Of a DNA stretch of 64,000 nucleotides, positions 27,112-35,288 are shown in pieces (position 1 is the stretch's first letter; the number at the start of each line of letters is the position of its first letter). Location of the stretch: the NCBI GenBank assembly GCA_002375765.1, contig DFMV01000017.1, positions 48,889 through 112,888 on the forward strand. Direction: 5' to 3'. The translations under genes and the position numbers were made by a program. Below the pieces are notes generated by a model. That model did not search any database. It saw nothing but the letters and a program-made list of their open reading frames with translations, and was not told the DNA's origin. Source of the stretch: Rhizobiales bacterium UBA3584. GTDB lineage: Bacteria > Pseudomonadota > Alphaproteobacteria > Rhizobiales > Devosiaceae.

Positions 27112-27684
27112 CTAGAACAATTCGATATCGTCGAGCACAGGCTTGGCGGGCTGCTGTTTGGCGATCGCCAGTTCTTCGCGCACCAGCCTTGCGTTGTCGG
27201 TTGAATCGAGCCGTTTGACAAAGGCCCGCCCGGCAAAGGGCTGGAACATCACCCGCCGGGCATAATTGCCCCCCATGTCCTGGCTCGAAAGCACATAGCC
27301 TTCATTGCTCAGGAACTCGCGCACGAACTCGATGTTCTTCATGCCCACATCATGCATGCCCGCATGAATGTTGCCGCCCCCGAACACCTTGAATTCGAGA
27401 TTGCTCTTGCGCCCGGTGCCCTTGCTCAAAACCATGTTGATGAGCTGCTCCATGGCGAACGCGCCATAGCGTGCCGATTCCCCGAACCTGTCCTTGGACG
27501 ATCCTGACTGGCTGGCCAATAGAAAGTGGTTCATGCCCCCCACTTGCGCCACCCTGTCGCGCACGCAAGCCGAAATGCACGATCCCAGAATCGTCGAAAA
27601 CGTCGCATCGGGCTCGTTCGATATTACACAATCACCCTGGTGGACGGTGGTCACCACGCCACGGGTGAAGGTATCGGGCATCAA
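27112..27684 (-). CDS. cheD: Chemoreceptor glutamine deamidase CheD
   Basis: 190 residues. The catalytic Cys lies in TILGSCISAC (Cys36) and His in GGMNHFLL (His53), with the same 17-residue spacing as characterised CheD; KVFGGGNIHAGM follows. Deamidates receptor glutamines, and in some species is controlled by CheC/CheY-P. The protein ends DDIELF, an acidic-hydrophobic tail also seen in the divergent neighbour (GEVEFF). It stands apart from cheR-cheB, separated by the MocR/EamA pair. Confidence 0.95.
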   Translation of the reverse strand: MMPDTFTRGVVTTVHQGDCVISNEPDATFSTILGSCISACVRDRVAQVGGMNHFLLASQSGSSKDRFGESARYGAFAMEQLINMVLSKGTGRKSNLEFKVFGGGNIHAGMHDVGMKNIEFVREFLSNEGYVLSSQDMGGNYARRVMFQPFAGRAFVKRLDSTDNARLVREELAIAKQQPAKPVLDDIELF

Positions 27685-27897
27685 GACAATTCAAACGGCA
27701 TTAACCGCTTCCCTGGAGCTTTTCGAAAACCCGGCATGGCCCGGGTTTCCCATTGGAATTTTTCCGAACCTATCGCGCCATTCGTTAGCCATTTGCTAAC
27801 CCTAACCGGCGATGAGTACGGATAGGGGAAATTGGCAAGCATCGGTTTAGAAGTCTGCCATTATGATCGCCATGATTGTGAATCGGGGGTTACGTGC

Positions 27898-28251
27898 ATG
27901 AGCTTGCACAAACTGGCCAGAGAGCTGGAAGAAACCGCTCGCCAGACGGCGGAAATGGTTGATGGCATCACCGCCAGCCTCCTCACGCTCGGCGACACCT
28001 CGATCGATTGCAGCGCCGCCCGCTCCACCGCCATCCGCCAGATCGTCGTCGCCCTCCAGATGCAGGACCGCATCGAACAGCGCTGCCGCAACATGGCCGA
28101 CGCCGCCCGCAAGATCGCCGATCTCTCCGATGGCAACGACGCCCAGGCCGCCGAGGGCGTCTGGTCGACCCTCACTCTCGACGAGTTGCGCGACGAATCC
28201 CTCTCGGGCATCGCCGCCCGCACCAATACCGGCGAAGTCGAGTTTTTCTAG
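27898..28251 (+). CDS. Small CheZ/CheT-like chemotaxis protein candidate
   Basis: 117 residues, predicted largely helical: ELEETARQTAEMVDGITASL, then IRQIVVALQMQDRIEQRCRN. The segment MQDRIEQ has the D-x-x-x-Q spacing (Asp57, Gln61) of the CheZ phosphatase active site (QDLTGQ in enteric CheZ). The tail GEVEFF resembles the CheD tail and the CheY-binding C-terminus of CheZ in character. Rhizobial che operons carry a small CheZ-related gene (cheT) near cheD, so this is the likely counterpart. Start ATG 27898 has GGGGG upstream. Homology is inferred by motif and position, not proven. Confidence 0.6.
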   Translation: MSLHKLARELEETARQTAEMVDGITASLLTLGDTSIDCSAARSTAIRQIVVALQMQDRIEQRCRNMADAARKIADLSDGNDAQAAEGVWSTLTLDELRDESLSGIAARTNTGEVEFF

Positions 28252-28494
28252 GGGTTTGGTGAAAGGCGGGACTAACCGCTCGGCCGCCCACGGCATTTGC
28301 CAAAGTCACCAACAGGTTCGGCTTCCACCCCGCCCCGGCTATTGATCGGTTATCCTTGACGTCCTAAAAGCCAGCCGGCTGCAGAAGGAGATTTATGCGC
28401 AGAGGCTTGTGATCGTAGCCGCAAATAGCGGTATCGCCCGGCACCAAAACAATGGTCGCCGGACCTCTTTGCATATGTTTTCTTCGGAGTTCTC

Positions 28495-28944
28495 ATGAAA
28501 AACGAGAACGTTGTAATCCGGCCTTTCGAGGCGACGGACACTACCAAGCTCTCCCGCATCTGGCTCGAAGCCTCACTGGTTGCACATCCTTTTATCGGCG
28601 AGAGCCGTTTGATGGAACAACGCGCGCTTATTGAAGAGCAATATCTGCCGGGTGCTGAAACATGGGTTGCGACTTTGAGCGATCAACCCACCGGCTTCAT
28701 CAGCCTGCTTGAAACCTTCATCGGAGGATTGTTTGTTTCCCCGAAATGGCAAGGCATGGGCATCGGGCGCCATCTCATCGCGCACGCGCTGGGCTTGAAG
28801 GGAGAGCTTTTGCTTGAAGTCTACACGCGCAACCAGCAGGCGATGGGCTTTTATCGTGCGCTAGGTTTTGAGGAGCTTTCTCGACGCCCGATCGACGACG
28901 AAGGCTACCCGTTCGAAAATGCACGTTTACGGCTGATCGGCTAA
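28495..28944 (+). CDS. GNAT family N-acetyltransferase
   Basis: 149 residues with clear GNAT motifs: GLFVSPKWQGMGIGRHLIAH (acetyl-CoA loop QGMGIG) and LEVYTRNQQAMGFYRALGFE. It begins with a typical IRPFEATDTTKLSRIW strand-helix. GGAG precedes the ATG. Codon use is somewhat less GC-biased than neighbours. Substrate unknown; it interrupts the chemotaxis region without an evident link to it. Confidence 0.9.
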   Translation: MKNENVVIRPFEATDTTKLSRIWLEASLVAHPFIGESRLMEQRALIEEQYLPGAETWVATLSDQPTGFISLLETFIGGLFVSPKWQGMGIGRHLIAHALGLKGELLLEVYTRNQQAMGFYRALGFEELSRRPIDDEGYPFENARLRLIG

Positions 28945-28949
28945 CGTTT

Positions 28950-28975
28950 GTCGGGCGGCAAAGTCGCCGCCCGAC
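28950..28975. terminator. Strong hairpin after the GNAT gene
   Basis: A perfect 10-bp stem GTCGGGCGGC / GCCGCCCGAC with a 6-nt loop, starting 6 nt past the stop. There is no T-run, so its termination efficiency is uncertain. Confidence 0.55.
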
Positions 28976-29011
28976 CGACCCGACCCCCTCATGGCCCACC
29001 ATTCCCACACG

Positions 29012-29040
29012 AAAAAACCCGCCGGCTCGCGCAGGCGGGT
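29012..29040 (-). terminator. Intrinsic terminator of cheW
   Basis: The stem ACCCGCC / GGCGGGT with a 10-nt loop is followed on the minus strand by six T, 26 nt past the cheW stop. Confidence 0.85.
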
Positions 29041-29065
29041 CCGTCAAATCGTTCTTGCTGCTCTC

Positions 29066-29554
29066 TCAGGCGTCGATCTTGGCGCCCGAAACAACGGCGG
29101 CCAGGTCGATCAGCCCGACCATGCGGCTGTCATGGGTGACGATCCCGTTCAAGAGCTCGGTATCGACCGAATTGCCCTCGGGCACCGCATGGATGTCGTC
29201 CTTGGAAACCGTCAGGATGTCCGAGACCGCATCGACCAGGATGCCGATCCACTTTTCCCCCACGCTCATCACCACCACGACATGGTTCTTTGTGGGGTTG
29301 GTCTTGCCATCCCCGAACCGGGCGCGCAGATCGAAGATCGGCACGATGGTGCCGCGCAGATTGATGACCCCGCGCACATATTCGCGCGTATTGGGCAATG
29401 GCGTCGCCCCGTTCCAGGCGCGGATTTCGCGCACTGTGGTAATTTCGACGCCATAGATCTGTTCGTCGATGGAAAAGGCAATCAGCTGCAGCGAATTTTG
29501 GCTGGCTCCTGCCGTTGTGTCCGAATATTCGTCGCGAAGACCAAGCGCTTCCAT
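29066..29554 (-). CDS. cheW: Chemotaxis coupling protein CheW
   Basis: 162 residues, one CheW domain: LQLIAFSIDEQIYGVEITTV, VRGVINLRGTIVPIFDLRAR and VVVVMSVGEKWIGILVDAVS. It links receptors to CheA. Last gene of the STAS-cheY-cheA-cheW series, separated from cheA by 164 nt that contain a family B repeat, so it may be expressed partly from its own signals. Confidence 0.96.
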   Translation of the reverse strand: MEALGLRDEYSDTTAGASQNSLQLIAFSIDEQIYGVEITTVREIRAWNGATPLPNTREYVRGVINLRGTIVPIFDLRARFGDGKTNPTKNHVVVVMSVGEKWIGILVDAVSDILTVSKDDIHAVPEGNSVDTELLNGIVTHDSRMVGLIDLAAVVSGAKIDA

Positions 29555-29615
29555 GTCGTGACCTCACTGGAACGGGGAGCGTTCTGCCCCCCAAGGTGTC
29601 GAGCCTTGCGGCCCC

Positions 29616-29722
29616 TAGAGCGTTTCCTGGATAAGTGGGTCCCACTTATCCGGTTTAAGAAACGCGACAAAACAAAGACCTAGATCGTTGCGCCGTTTCC
29701 ATGAAACGGTGAAATGATCTAT
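29616..29722. repeat. Dispersed intergenic repeat, family B, copy 2
   Basis: Contains a perfect 11-bp inverted repeat GGATAAGTGGG-T-CCCACTTATCC, then GAAACGCGAC, AAAGACCTAGATCGTTGCG and the right end GTTTCCATGAAACGGTGAAA plus TGATCT. Its last bases supply the cheA stop codon (minus TAG at 29721-29719). The same layout is seen at 6707-6808 and partly at 48603-48634. Confidence 0.8.
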
Positions 29723-31938
29723 GCAGCATTCTGATGCGCATTTCCCGACTTGAGAGATTGCACATCAACAATCAACGCAACGTTACCATCGCCAAGGATC
29801 GTGCCTCCCGCGATGCCGTCGATGCGTTCAAAATTCTCTTCAAGCGATTTGATGACCACCTGTTGCTGGCCGATGATGTCGTCCACAACCAGCGCGATCT
29901 TGGAATTGCCTTCTGCCTCGCACAGCACGACAAACCCCTCCGCGTCGTCCTTTTGCGAGACCATCTGGAACCGGTCGGCCAGATCGACCACCTGCACATA
30001 TTCCCCGCGCACCTGCAAAACCTTGCCGCCCGAGGGCATATACCCGAAATCGGCGCGCGAATTCTGGATCGTTTCGACAATGGAAGAGAGCGGGATCACA
30101 TAGGGGCTGCCGGCCACCTTGACCAGCATGACGTCGAGCACGGCCAGCGTTAAGGGCAGGCGCAGCGTCATCCGCGTGCCCTTGCCGGTCCAGCTTCTCA
30201 CATGCACCGAACCGCCGATCTTTTTGATGTTGGACAGGACAACGTCCATGCCAACGCCACGGCCGGAAATGTCGGAAACCTCCGACGCGGTCGAAAAGCC
30301 CGGCGCAAAGATCAGGTTGTCGATCTGCTCCTCGGTCAATTGCTGGTCGGGTCCGACCACGCCGCGCTCGCGGGCGATTTCGAGCACCCGCTCGCGATTG
30401 ATCCCGCCCCCGTCATCTTCGACGATGATCAGGATATTGCCGCCCGCCTGTTCGGCTGAGAGCCGCACGGTGCCGATTTCGGGCTTGCCGCTCGCCATGC
30501 GCTTTTCGGGGGATTCGATCCCGTGGTCGGCCGAATTGCGCACCATATGGGTCAGCGGATCGGAAAGCTGCTCGATCACCGTCTTGTCGATTTCGGTGTT
30601 CTCGCCGATGGTTTCGAGCTTGATCTTCTTGCCGGTCTTGGACGCCAGCTCGCGCACCAGGCGCGGCATGCGTGAAAACACCGATTTGACCGGCTGGGCA
30701 CGGATGGCCATCACGGCGTCCTGCAGCCCGCGGGTTGTCTGGGCCAGAACCTCGATGCCCCGCACCAGCTCCTGATAGCGGTCACGGATGGCGTCATCCA
30801 TCTGCTGGGTCAACATCGACTGGGTGATGACAAGTTCGCCCACCATGTTGACCACGCGGTCCACCTTGTCGAGATCGACGCGGATCGAGCTCATGCCCAC
30901 CGGGCGTCCCGATCCGGACTCTTCGGCAGGTTCAGCCGGCTTGGTCGCCATCGGCACCACATTGGGTGCAGCGGACGGTGCCGGTGCATCCCGGGTCTCC
31001 TCTGAAACCGGCGGCTCTGGCAAGTCCGCAATCTCGGGCACGACGATATCGTCGGGTTCCCCGCTCGGAATGAACTTGCGCTCGGATTTGGCCTCTTCGG
31101 CCAGCGCCGCAAAGCTGGGCAGGTCATCCTCGATCATCACGGGCGCGGCACCGCCTTTTTCGATGACGATTTCGCAATCGCCATCCACGAACTCGAAGAC
31201 CTCGCGGATCGTTTCTTCGCTTGCCTTGTCCGAAACGAGCGTTATCGTCCACGAGCAATAGACCCCGAACGGCTCGAACGCCGACAGCGCCGGGATCGGG
31301 GAGAGGTTCGGCTCGACGCTCATCTCGCCCAGCAAACCCAGTTCGCGGAACAGCAGCAGCGGATCATTGGCCCGCTCGTAGAGCGTGGAAAAGGGCGTGA
31401 ACTTGATCGTCCACACGCTCGCCCCGTCGGCAGAGGGCGCAACCGAGGCCATGGGCTTGTCGGCGTCGAAATTGACAGCGACGGGCGTGAAATCGATGTC
31501 GAAATCGTCCATCGGTTCTTCGTCCTGGGCCGGGTCTGCGCCCGGAGCCGCTTCGCCCCTTGCCAACGCGTCGAACTGGGCTTTTTCCACGGCGCCGTAA
31601 TCGGCCGCCAGTGTTTCCCCCTCGCGCGCCGCCGTCACGAAATCGGCCACGATGTCGATGGAGCGGATGCAAAGAACGACGACGTCTTCGCTCAATTCCA
31701 CCCTTCCGTCGCGCACATAGTCGAGCAGCGTTTCAAAGCTGTGGGCGAACTTGACCAGCGCGTCGAACCCGAAGGCCCCGCCACCGCCCTTGATCGAGTG
31801 GATGGCCCGGAACACGGCATTGAGCCTGTCCCCGTCCCGGTCACCCTCCTGGATGGCCGAAAACTGCTCCTCGAGTTCGAGCAGCAGTTCGGAACATTCG
31901 TCGAAATATGTGGCCTTGAATTCGTCGAGGTCACTCAT
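29719..31938 (-). CDS. cheA: Chemotaxis histidine kinase CheA
   Basis: 739 residues in the usual order: Hpt domain with phospho-His47 in AIHSIKGGGGAFGF, a long acidic linker with P2-like segment, dimerisation region (RVVNMVGELVITQSML), ATPase domain (HMVRNSADHGIESPEKR, DDGGGINRE, GRGVGMDVV) and C-terminal CheW-like domain. Phosphorylates CheY and CheB in response to receptors. The Pro/Ala-rich linker around 310-350 is typical. Downstream of cheY and a STAS gene on one strand. Confidence 0.98.
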   Translation of the reverse strand: MSDLDEFKATYFDECSELLLELEEQFSAIQEGDRDGDRLNAVFRAIHSIKGGGGAFGFDALVKFAHSFETLLDYVRDGRVELSEDVVVLCIRSIDIVADFVTAAREGETLAADYGAVEKAQFDALARGEAAPGADPAQDEEPMDDFDIDFTPVAVNFDADKPMASVAPSADGASVWTIKFTPFSTLYERANDPLLLFRELGLLGEMSVEPNLSPIPALSAFEPFGVYCSWTITLVSDKASEETIREVFEFVDGDCEIVIEKGGAAPVMIEDDLPSFAALAEEAKSERKFIPSGEPDDIVVPEIADLPEPPVSEETRDAPAPSAAPNVVPMATKPAEPAEESGSGRPVGMSSIRVDLDKVDRVVNMVGELVITQSMLTQQMDDAIRDRYQELVRGIEVLAQTTRGLQDAVMAIRAQPVKSVFSRMPRLVRELASKTGKKIKLETIGENTEIDKTVIEQLSDPLTHMVRNSADHGIESPEKRMASGKPEIGTVRLSAEQAGGNILIIVEDDGGGINRERVLEIARERGVVGPDQQLTEEQIDNLIFAPGFSTASEVSDISGRGVGMDVVLSNIKKIGGSVHVRSWTGKGTRMTLRLPLTLAVLDVMLVKVAGSPYVIPLSSIVETIQNSRADFGYMPSGGKVLQVRGEYVQVVDLADRFQMVSQKDDAEGFVVLCEAEGNSKIALVVDDIIGQQQVVIKSLEENFERIDGIAGGTILGDGNVALIVDVQSLKSGNAHQNAA

Positions 31939-31981
31939 CTTGTAGCCACAGCCCCCATTGGCGAAGTTATCGCGATCACGT

Positions 31982-32341
31982 TCAGTGAACGACCTTGTTG
32001 ATGACCGAAATGAGCTTTTCGGGATCGAACGGCTTGACGATCCAGCCGGTCCCGCCCGCAGCGCGCCCCTGGTCGCGCTTGTCCTGGCTGGTTTCGGTGG
32101 TCAGGATCAGGATCGGCAGGCTCTGGTGCTTGCCGGTCGCCCTGACGTTCTTGATGAATTCGATGCCGTCCATCACCGGCATGTTGATGTCGGTGATCAC
32201 CACATCGACGGCCTCACGCGCCAGGACATCGAGCCCCACCTGCCCATTCTCGGCCTGAAGCACCTCGAACCCGGCATTGGTGAGCGTGTGGTGCAGCATC
32301 GCGAGGATGGTCCGCGAATCGTCGACAGTAAGAACGCGCAT
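31982..32341 (-). CDS. cheY: Chemotaxis response regulator CheY
   Basis: 119-residue receiver domain: TVDDSRT acidic pair, phospho-acceptor Asp51 in VVITDINMPVMDG, LTTETSQDKRDQG switch Thr region and WIVKPFDPEKL Lys. Lies between the STAS gene and cheA, the position of cheY1 in rhizobial che operons. Second CheY of the window (other at 20630). Confidence 0.96.
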   Translation of the reverse strand: MRVLTVDDSRTILAMLHHTLTNAGFEVLQAENGQVGLDVLAREAVDVVITDINMPVMDGIEFIKNVRATGKHQSLPILILTTETSQDKRDQGRAAGGTGWIVKPFDPEKLISVINKVVH

Positions 32342-32348
32342 ATCGATA

Positions 32349-32639
32349 CTATCCCTTGAGAACGGGTTCGAACGCCGGGTTTAGCCCCAGCTTTTCGATG
32401 GCCGCGACAACCGAGGTGCTCGCGCCCGAGATTGTGAAGGCAAATTTGGCTTTCTTGGCCGTCTCTGCGGCGCTCAAAAGCATGAACAGGGCATTGGTGG
32501 AGACGCGTTCGACACCTGAGGCGTCGACATTGACCGATCCTGCCGACAATGCGCCGATCAGCTTTTCGGCAACGTCGTCCAGCGCATCGAGATCGACAAT
32601 CCGGGGCAGCGCCACGGACTGAACTTGCGATTTCGCCAT
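32349..32639 (-). CDS. STAS-domain protein at head of che operon
   Basis: 96 residues with a STAS fold pattern: ALPRIVDLDALDDVAEKL, SVNVDASGVERVSTNALFML (phospho-site-like Ser in the loop) and FTISGASTSVVAAIEKLGL. It sits 7 nt upstream of cheY. In Sinorhizobium a small protein at this position (CheS) binds CheA and speeds CheY1 dephosphorylation; synteny suggests this one plays that part, but I assign it by position only. Confidence 0.82.
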   Translation of the reverse strand: MAKSQVQSVALPRIVDLDALDDVAEKLIGALSAGSVNVDASGVERVSTNALFMLLSAAETAKKAKFAFTISGASTSVVAAIEKLGLNPAFEPVLKG

Positions 32640-32840
32640 TTTTCGGCCGTCTCCCGCCCTGTGGTTTAATTGGCCGCAGTTTGTCCATGAAGCGTTTAAG
32701 AATTCCTAACCATATCGCTGAAACCGGTTACACTGCGGCTGGCTGCCGAAAGACCGTGCAATATTTTTTTTCAAAAGACCTGTCGGCGACCGCTCATCCC
32801 ATGCGTCCTCGGTTCAATGTCGCATGGAGGGAACCTCAAA

Positions 32841-34079
32841 ATGGCAAGGCTGCACTATGGCTGGGTGATCGTCGCCACGGGCGCGATAATCACCTGCGTG
32901 GCAATGGGGGCGATGTTTGCCCTGCCCGTCTATCTTCAACCCATCGCCGACGAGACCGGCTGGACGCGCGCCGGCATTTCCATGGCCATGACCATCGGCT
33001 TTGTCGTCATGGGCGTCGCCGGCTTTGTCTGGGGCACCCTGACCGACCGGATCGGCGCCCGCCCCGTCGTCCTGATCGCCGCCCTGATCTTGGGCGGTGG
33101 CCTTTTCCTTTCCAGCACCACATCCGATCTCGTCGTCTTCCAGCTCGCCTATGGCGGGCTTGTCGGCATGGCGGGCGGCGCGTTCTTTGCCCCGCTCATG
33201 GCAACCACCGTCGGCTGGTTCGACAAGCACCGCTCGCTCGCCGTGTCCCTGGTCTCGCTGGGCGCCGGTGTCGCCCCCATGATCATGACGCCGTTTGCAT
33301 CGGTTCTGATCGAAGCCTTCGGCTGGCGCAGCGCCATGTCGATGACCGCCATCGGCGCCACGGCGCTTCTGTTGCCCGCCGGCCTTTTGATCCGCCGCGC
33401 ACCTCAAACTTCCGAGAACGCCGAACCGGCTCCCGGCCAGGATGTCGCCCCGCAAAAGCCCGCGCCAACCACAGCCTTTGCCGCCCTGCGCACGCCGCAA
33501 TTTATCGTTCTCGCCGCCACCTTCTTTTTGTGCTGCGCCGCCCATTCGGGCCCGATCTTCCATACGGTGAGCTATGCCATGCTGTGCGGCGTGCCCGCCC
33601 TTGCCGCCGCCTCGATCTACAGCGTGGAAGGTCTTGCGGGTCTCTTTGGACGCGTCCTTTTCGGGCTTGCCGCCGACCGGCTGGGGGTCAAGAAAGTCAT
33701 CATCGCCGGCCTCGCGCTGCAATCGGTCGGCATCTACGCCTATATCTACGTCACCCAGCTGACCGACTTCTACATGCTGGCGGTCGTCCTCGGCATGGCC
33801 TATGGCGGGGTGATGCCGCTCTATGCCGTGCTGGCCCGCGACTATTTCGGAGCCCACGTCATGGGCACCGTTCTGGGCGCAGCCGTCATGACCTCATCGA
33901 TCGGCATGGCCCTCGGCCCTGTCGGGGGTGGCTGGCTCTACGATACCTATGGCAGCTATCATTTCCTCTATATCGCCTCGGCCGCCATCGGCGTCGCCGC
34001 CGCCCTGATGGCCCTCGCCTTCCCGCCGCCCAGACAGGTGGACGGATCCCCGACGGCCACCGCTCCGGCGTCGGCCTGA
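32841..34079 (+). CDS. MFS transporter, monocarboxylate/OFA-like
   Basis: 412 residues with twelve predicted helices. Motif A-type loop GTLTDRIGARPVVL follows helix 2 and a second half-repeat FGLAADRLGVKKVII occurs after helix 8. The N-terminus HYGWVIVATGAIITCVAMGA is typical of monocarboxylate (MCT/OFA) porters, suggesting a carboxylate substrate. Start ATG 32841 is preceded by GGAGGG; the frame's earlier start is not supported. Transcribed alone, divergent from the che operon. Confidence 0.9.
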   Translation: MARLHYGWVIVATGAIITCVAMGAMFALPVYLQPIADETGWTRAGISMAMTIGFVVMGVAGFVWGTLTDRIGARPVVLIAALILGGGLFLSSTTSDLVVFQLAYGGLVGMAGGAFFAPLMATTVGWFDKHRSLAVSLVSLGAGVAPMIMTPFASVLIEAFGWRSAMSMTAIGATALLLPAGLLIRRAPQTSENAEPAPGQDVAPQKPAPTTAFAALRTPQFIVLAATFFLCCAAHSGPIFHTVSYAMLCGVPALAAASIYSVEGLAGLFGRVLFGLAADRLGVKKVIIAGLALQSVGIYAYIYVTQLTDFYMLAVVLGMAYGGVMPLYAVLARDYFGAHVMGTVLGAAVMTSSIGMALGPVGGGWLYDTYGSYHFLYIASAAIGVAAALMALAFPPPRQVDGSPTATAPASA

Positions 34080-34097
34080 CACGGCGACGATTGCCTC

Positions 34098-34128
34098 TTG
34101 ACCTTCCCATGATGGGAAGGTCTATCGG
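34098..34128 (+). promoter_or_regulatory. CueR/MerR-type copper-responsive promoter
   Basis: The dyad ACCTTCCCA-TGA-TGGGAAGGT (34101-34121) overlaps a -35 box TTGACC and sits in a 19-bp spacer before TATCGG. This is nearly identical to CueR operators of copA promoters, where the over-long spacer is corrected by copper-bound CueR. It lies 33 nt upstream of a copper-chaperone gene. No cueR is in the window. Confidence 0.9.
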
Positions 34129-34160
34129 TTGCTCCATGAGACACGGCAAAGGAGGCTCTC

Positions 34161-34355
34161 ATGGAGTATCATATCGCGCGCATGTCCTGCGATGGCTGCG
34201 TAAAGACCATCACTGATGCCCTCAAGGCGCTCGACGCCTCCAGCCAGGTCACCCCCGATCTGGAGCGAAAGACCATCGCCATCAAGACGTCCGCCAGGCT
34301 CACCGACGTCGAAGCCGCGCTGGCCGCCGCCGGCTATCCCGCAACCAAATCCTGA
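34161..34355 (+). CDS. Heavy-metal-associated domain protein, copper chaperone
   Basis: 64 residues forming one HMA domain with the metal-binding MSCDGCVKTI (CxxC) and the C-terminal ALAAAGYPA helix. CopZ-type proteins carry Cu(I) to efflux ATPases. AAAGGAGG precedes the ATG. Under the CueR-type promoter, so copper-induced. The expected copper ATPase is not here; instead a decayed DUF305 fragment and a glutaredoxin-MauE gene follow. Confidence 0.9.
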   Translation: MEYHIARMSCDGCVKTITDALKALDASSQVTPDLERKTIAIKTSARLTDVEAALAAAGYPATKS

Positions 34356-34366
34356 CAGGGGCGAGG

Positions 34367-34515
34367 ATGGCGAAAACCCCCGCGCCCATCGTCATGGCCG
34401 TCACTGCCTTTTGGGAACCGACCCGCGGGGTCGCGCTTTGGCCATCCAGGTGATTGCCGCACAGGAAGCGGAAATCGAAAAAATGCGGCAATGGCTGGCC
34501 GAACGCAGCCATTGA
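34367..34515 (+). pseudogene. DUF305 relic behind a truncated reading frame
   Basis: Bases 34438-34515 read LAIQVIAAQEAEIEKMRQWL plus AERSH and a stop, the characteristic C-terminal helix of DUF305 proteins, which often travel with copper genes. No start or earlier DUF305 part is in frame. A 28-codon frame with its own GAGG-ATG (34367-34453) runs into it from another phase and shares no recognised domain. The simplest reading is deletion of most of a DUF305 gene, leaving the 3' end. Confidence 0.6.
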
Positions 34516-34535
34516 GCCGCAGGAAAGTTTTTCAG

Positions 34536-35288
34536 ATGACCTCGAAAACCGCCCAGCTCTACCGCATGGACACCACCGAGCACACCTGCCCGTGGGGTCT
34601 GAAATCCCTCGACCTGCTCAAGCGCAACGGCTTTGAGGTCGAAGATCACCGCCTGACCTCACGCGAGCAGACCGACGCCTTCAAGTCCGAGCATAACGTT
34701 GAAACCACGCCCCAGGCCTTCATCAACGACCAGCGGATCGGCGGCTATGAAGAGCTTGAGGAATTCTTCGGCAAGGCGCCAAAGGACAAGGACGCGCCCA
34801 CCTACACCCCGGTGATCGCGCTGTTCGCCATGGCCGCGCTGATGGCCCTTGCCACCAGTTGGGCCGCGTTCGGCTCCCTTGTCACCGTCCAGGCCGCCGA
34901 ATGGTTCATCGCCTTTTCCATGTGTCTTCTGGCCCTTCAGAAGCTGCGCGATGTCGATGGCTTTGCCACAATGTTCCTCAATTACGACTTGCTGGCCCAG
35001 CGCTGGGTGCCCTATGGCAAGGTCTATCCCTTCGCCGAGGGTCTGGCCGGCATACTGATGATTTCCGGCGCTCTCATGTGGCTCTCCATTCCTCTCGCCC
35101 TGTTCATCGGCACCATCGGCGCGGTCTCTGTGTTCAAGGCCGTCTATGTCGACAAGCGTGAGCTCAAATGCGCCTGCGTCGGTGGCGACAGCAACGTGCC
35201 TCTGGGCTTTGTTTCACTCACCGAGAATCTCATGATGGTCGCCATGGCGCTCTGGATGCTCTTCAAACCGATAGGTGTGGGGCTTTAG
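34536..35288 (+). CDS. Glutaredoxin-MauE/DoxX fusion redox membrane protein
   Basis: 250 residues. N-terminal glutaredoxin domain (about 1-90) with active-site TCPWG (single catalytic Cys) and cis-Pro TTPQAFINDQRIGGYEEL; C-terminal MauE-like domain of four membrane helices (about 100-250) with a cytosolic/periplasmic CAC pair before the last helix (KCACVGGDSNVPLG). MauE proteins help disulfide metabolism in periplasmic enzyme maturation. AGGAAAG precedes ATG 34536. It follows the copper chaperone and DUF305 relic on the same strand, so it probably belongs to the copper-responsive transcript. Its 3' end overlaps ada by 26 nt. Confidence 0.82.
   Translation: MTSKTAQLYRMDTTEHTCPWGLKSLDLLKRNGFEVEDHRLTSREQTDAFKSEHNVETTPQAFINDQRIGGYEELEEFFGKAPKDKDAPTYTPVIALFAMAALMALATSWAAFGSLVTVQAAEWFIAFSMCLLALQKLRDVDGFATMFLNYDLLAQRWVPYGKVYPFAEGLAGILMISGALMWLSIPLALFIGTIGAVSVFKAVYVDKRELKCACVGGDSNVPLGFVSLTENLMMVAMALWMLFKPIGVGL

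Noticed and set aside
28395..28412. ATG-CGC-AGA-GGC-TTG-TGA behind an excellent AAGGAGATTT site
   Set aside because: A five-codon frame only. It may be a leader peptide or the start of a lost gene, but nothing else supports it.
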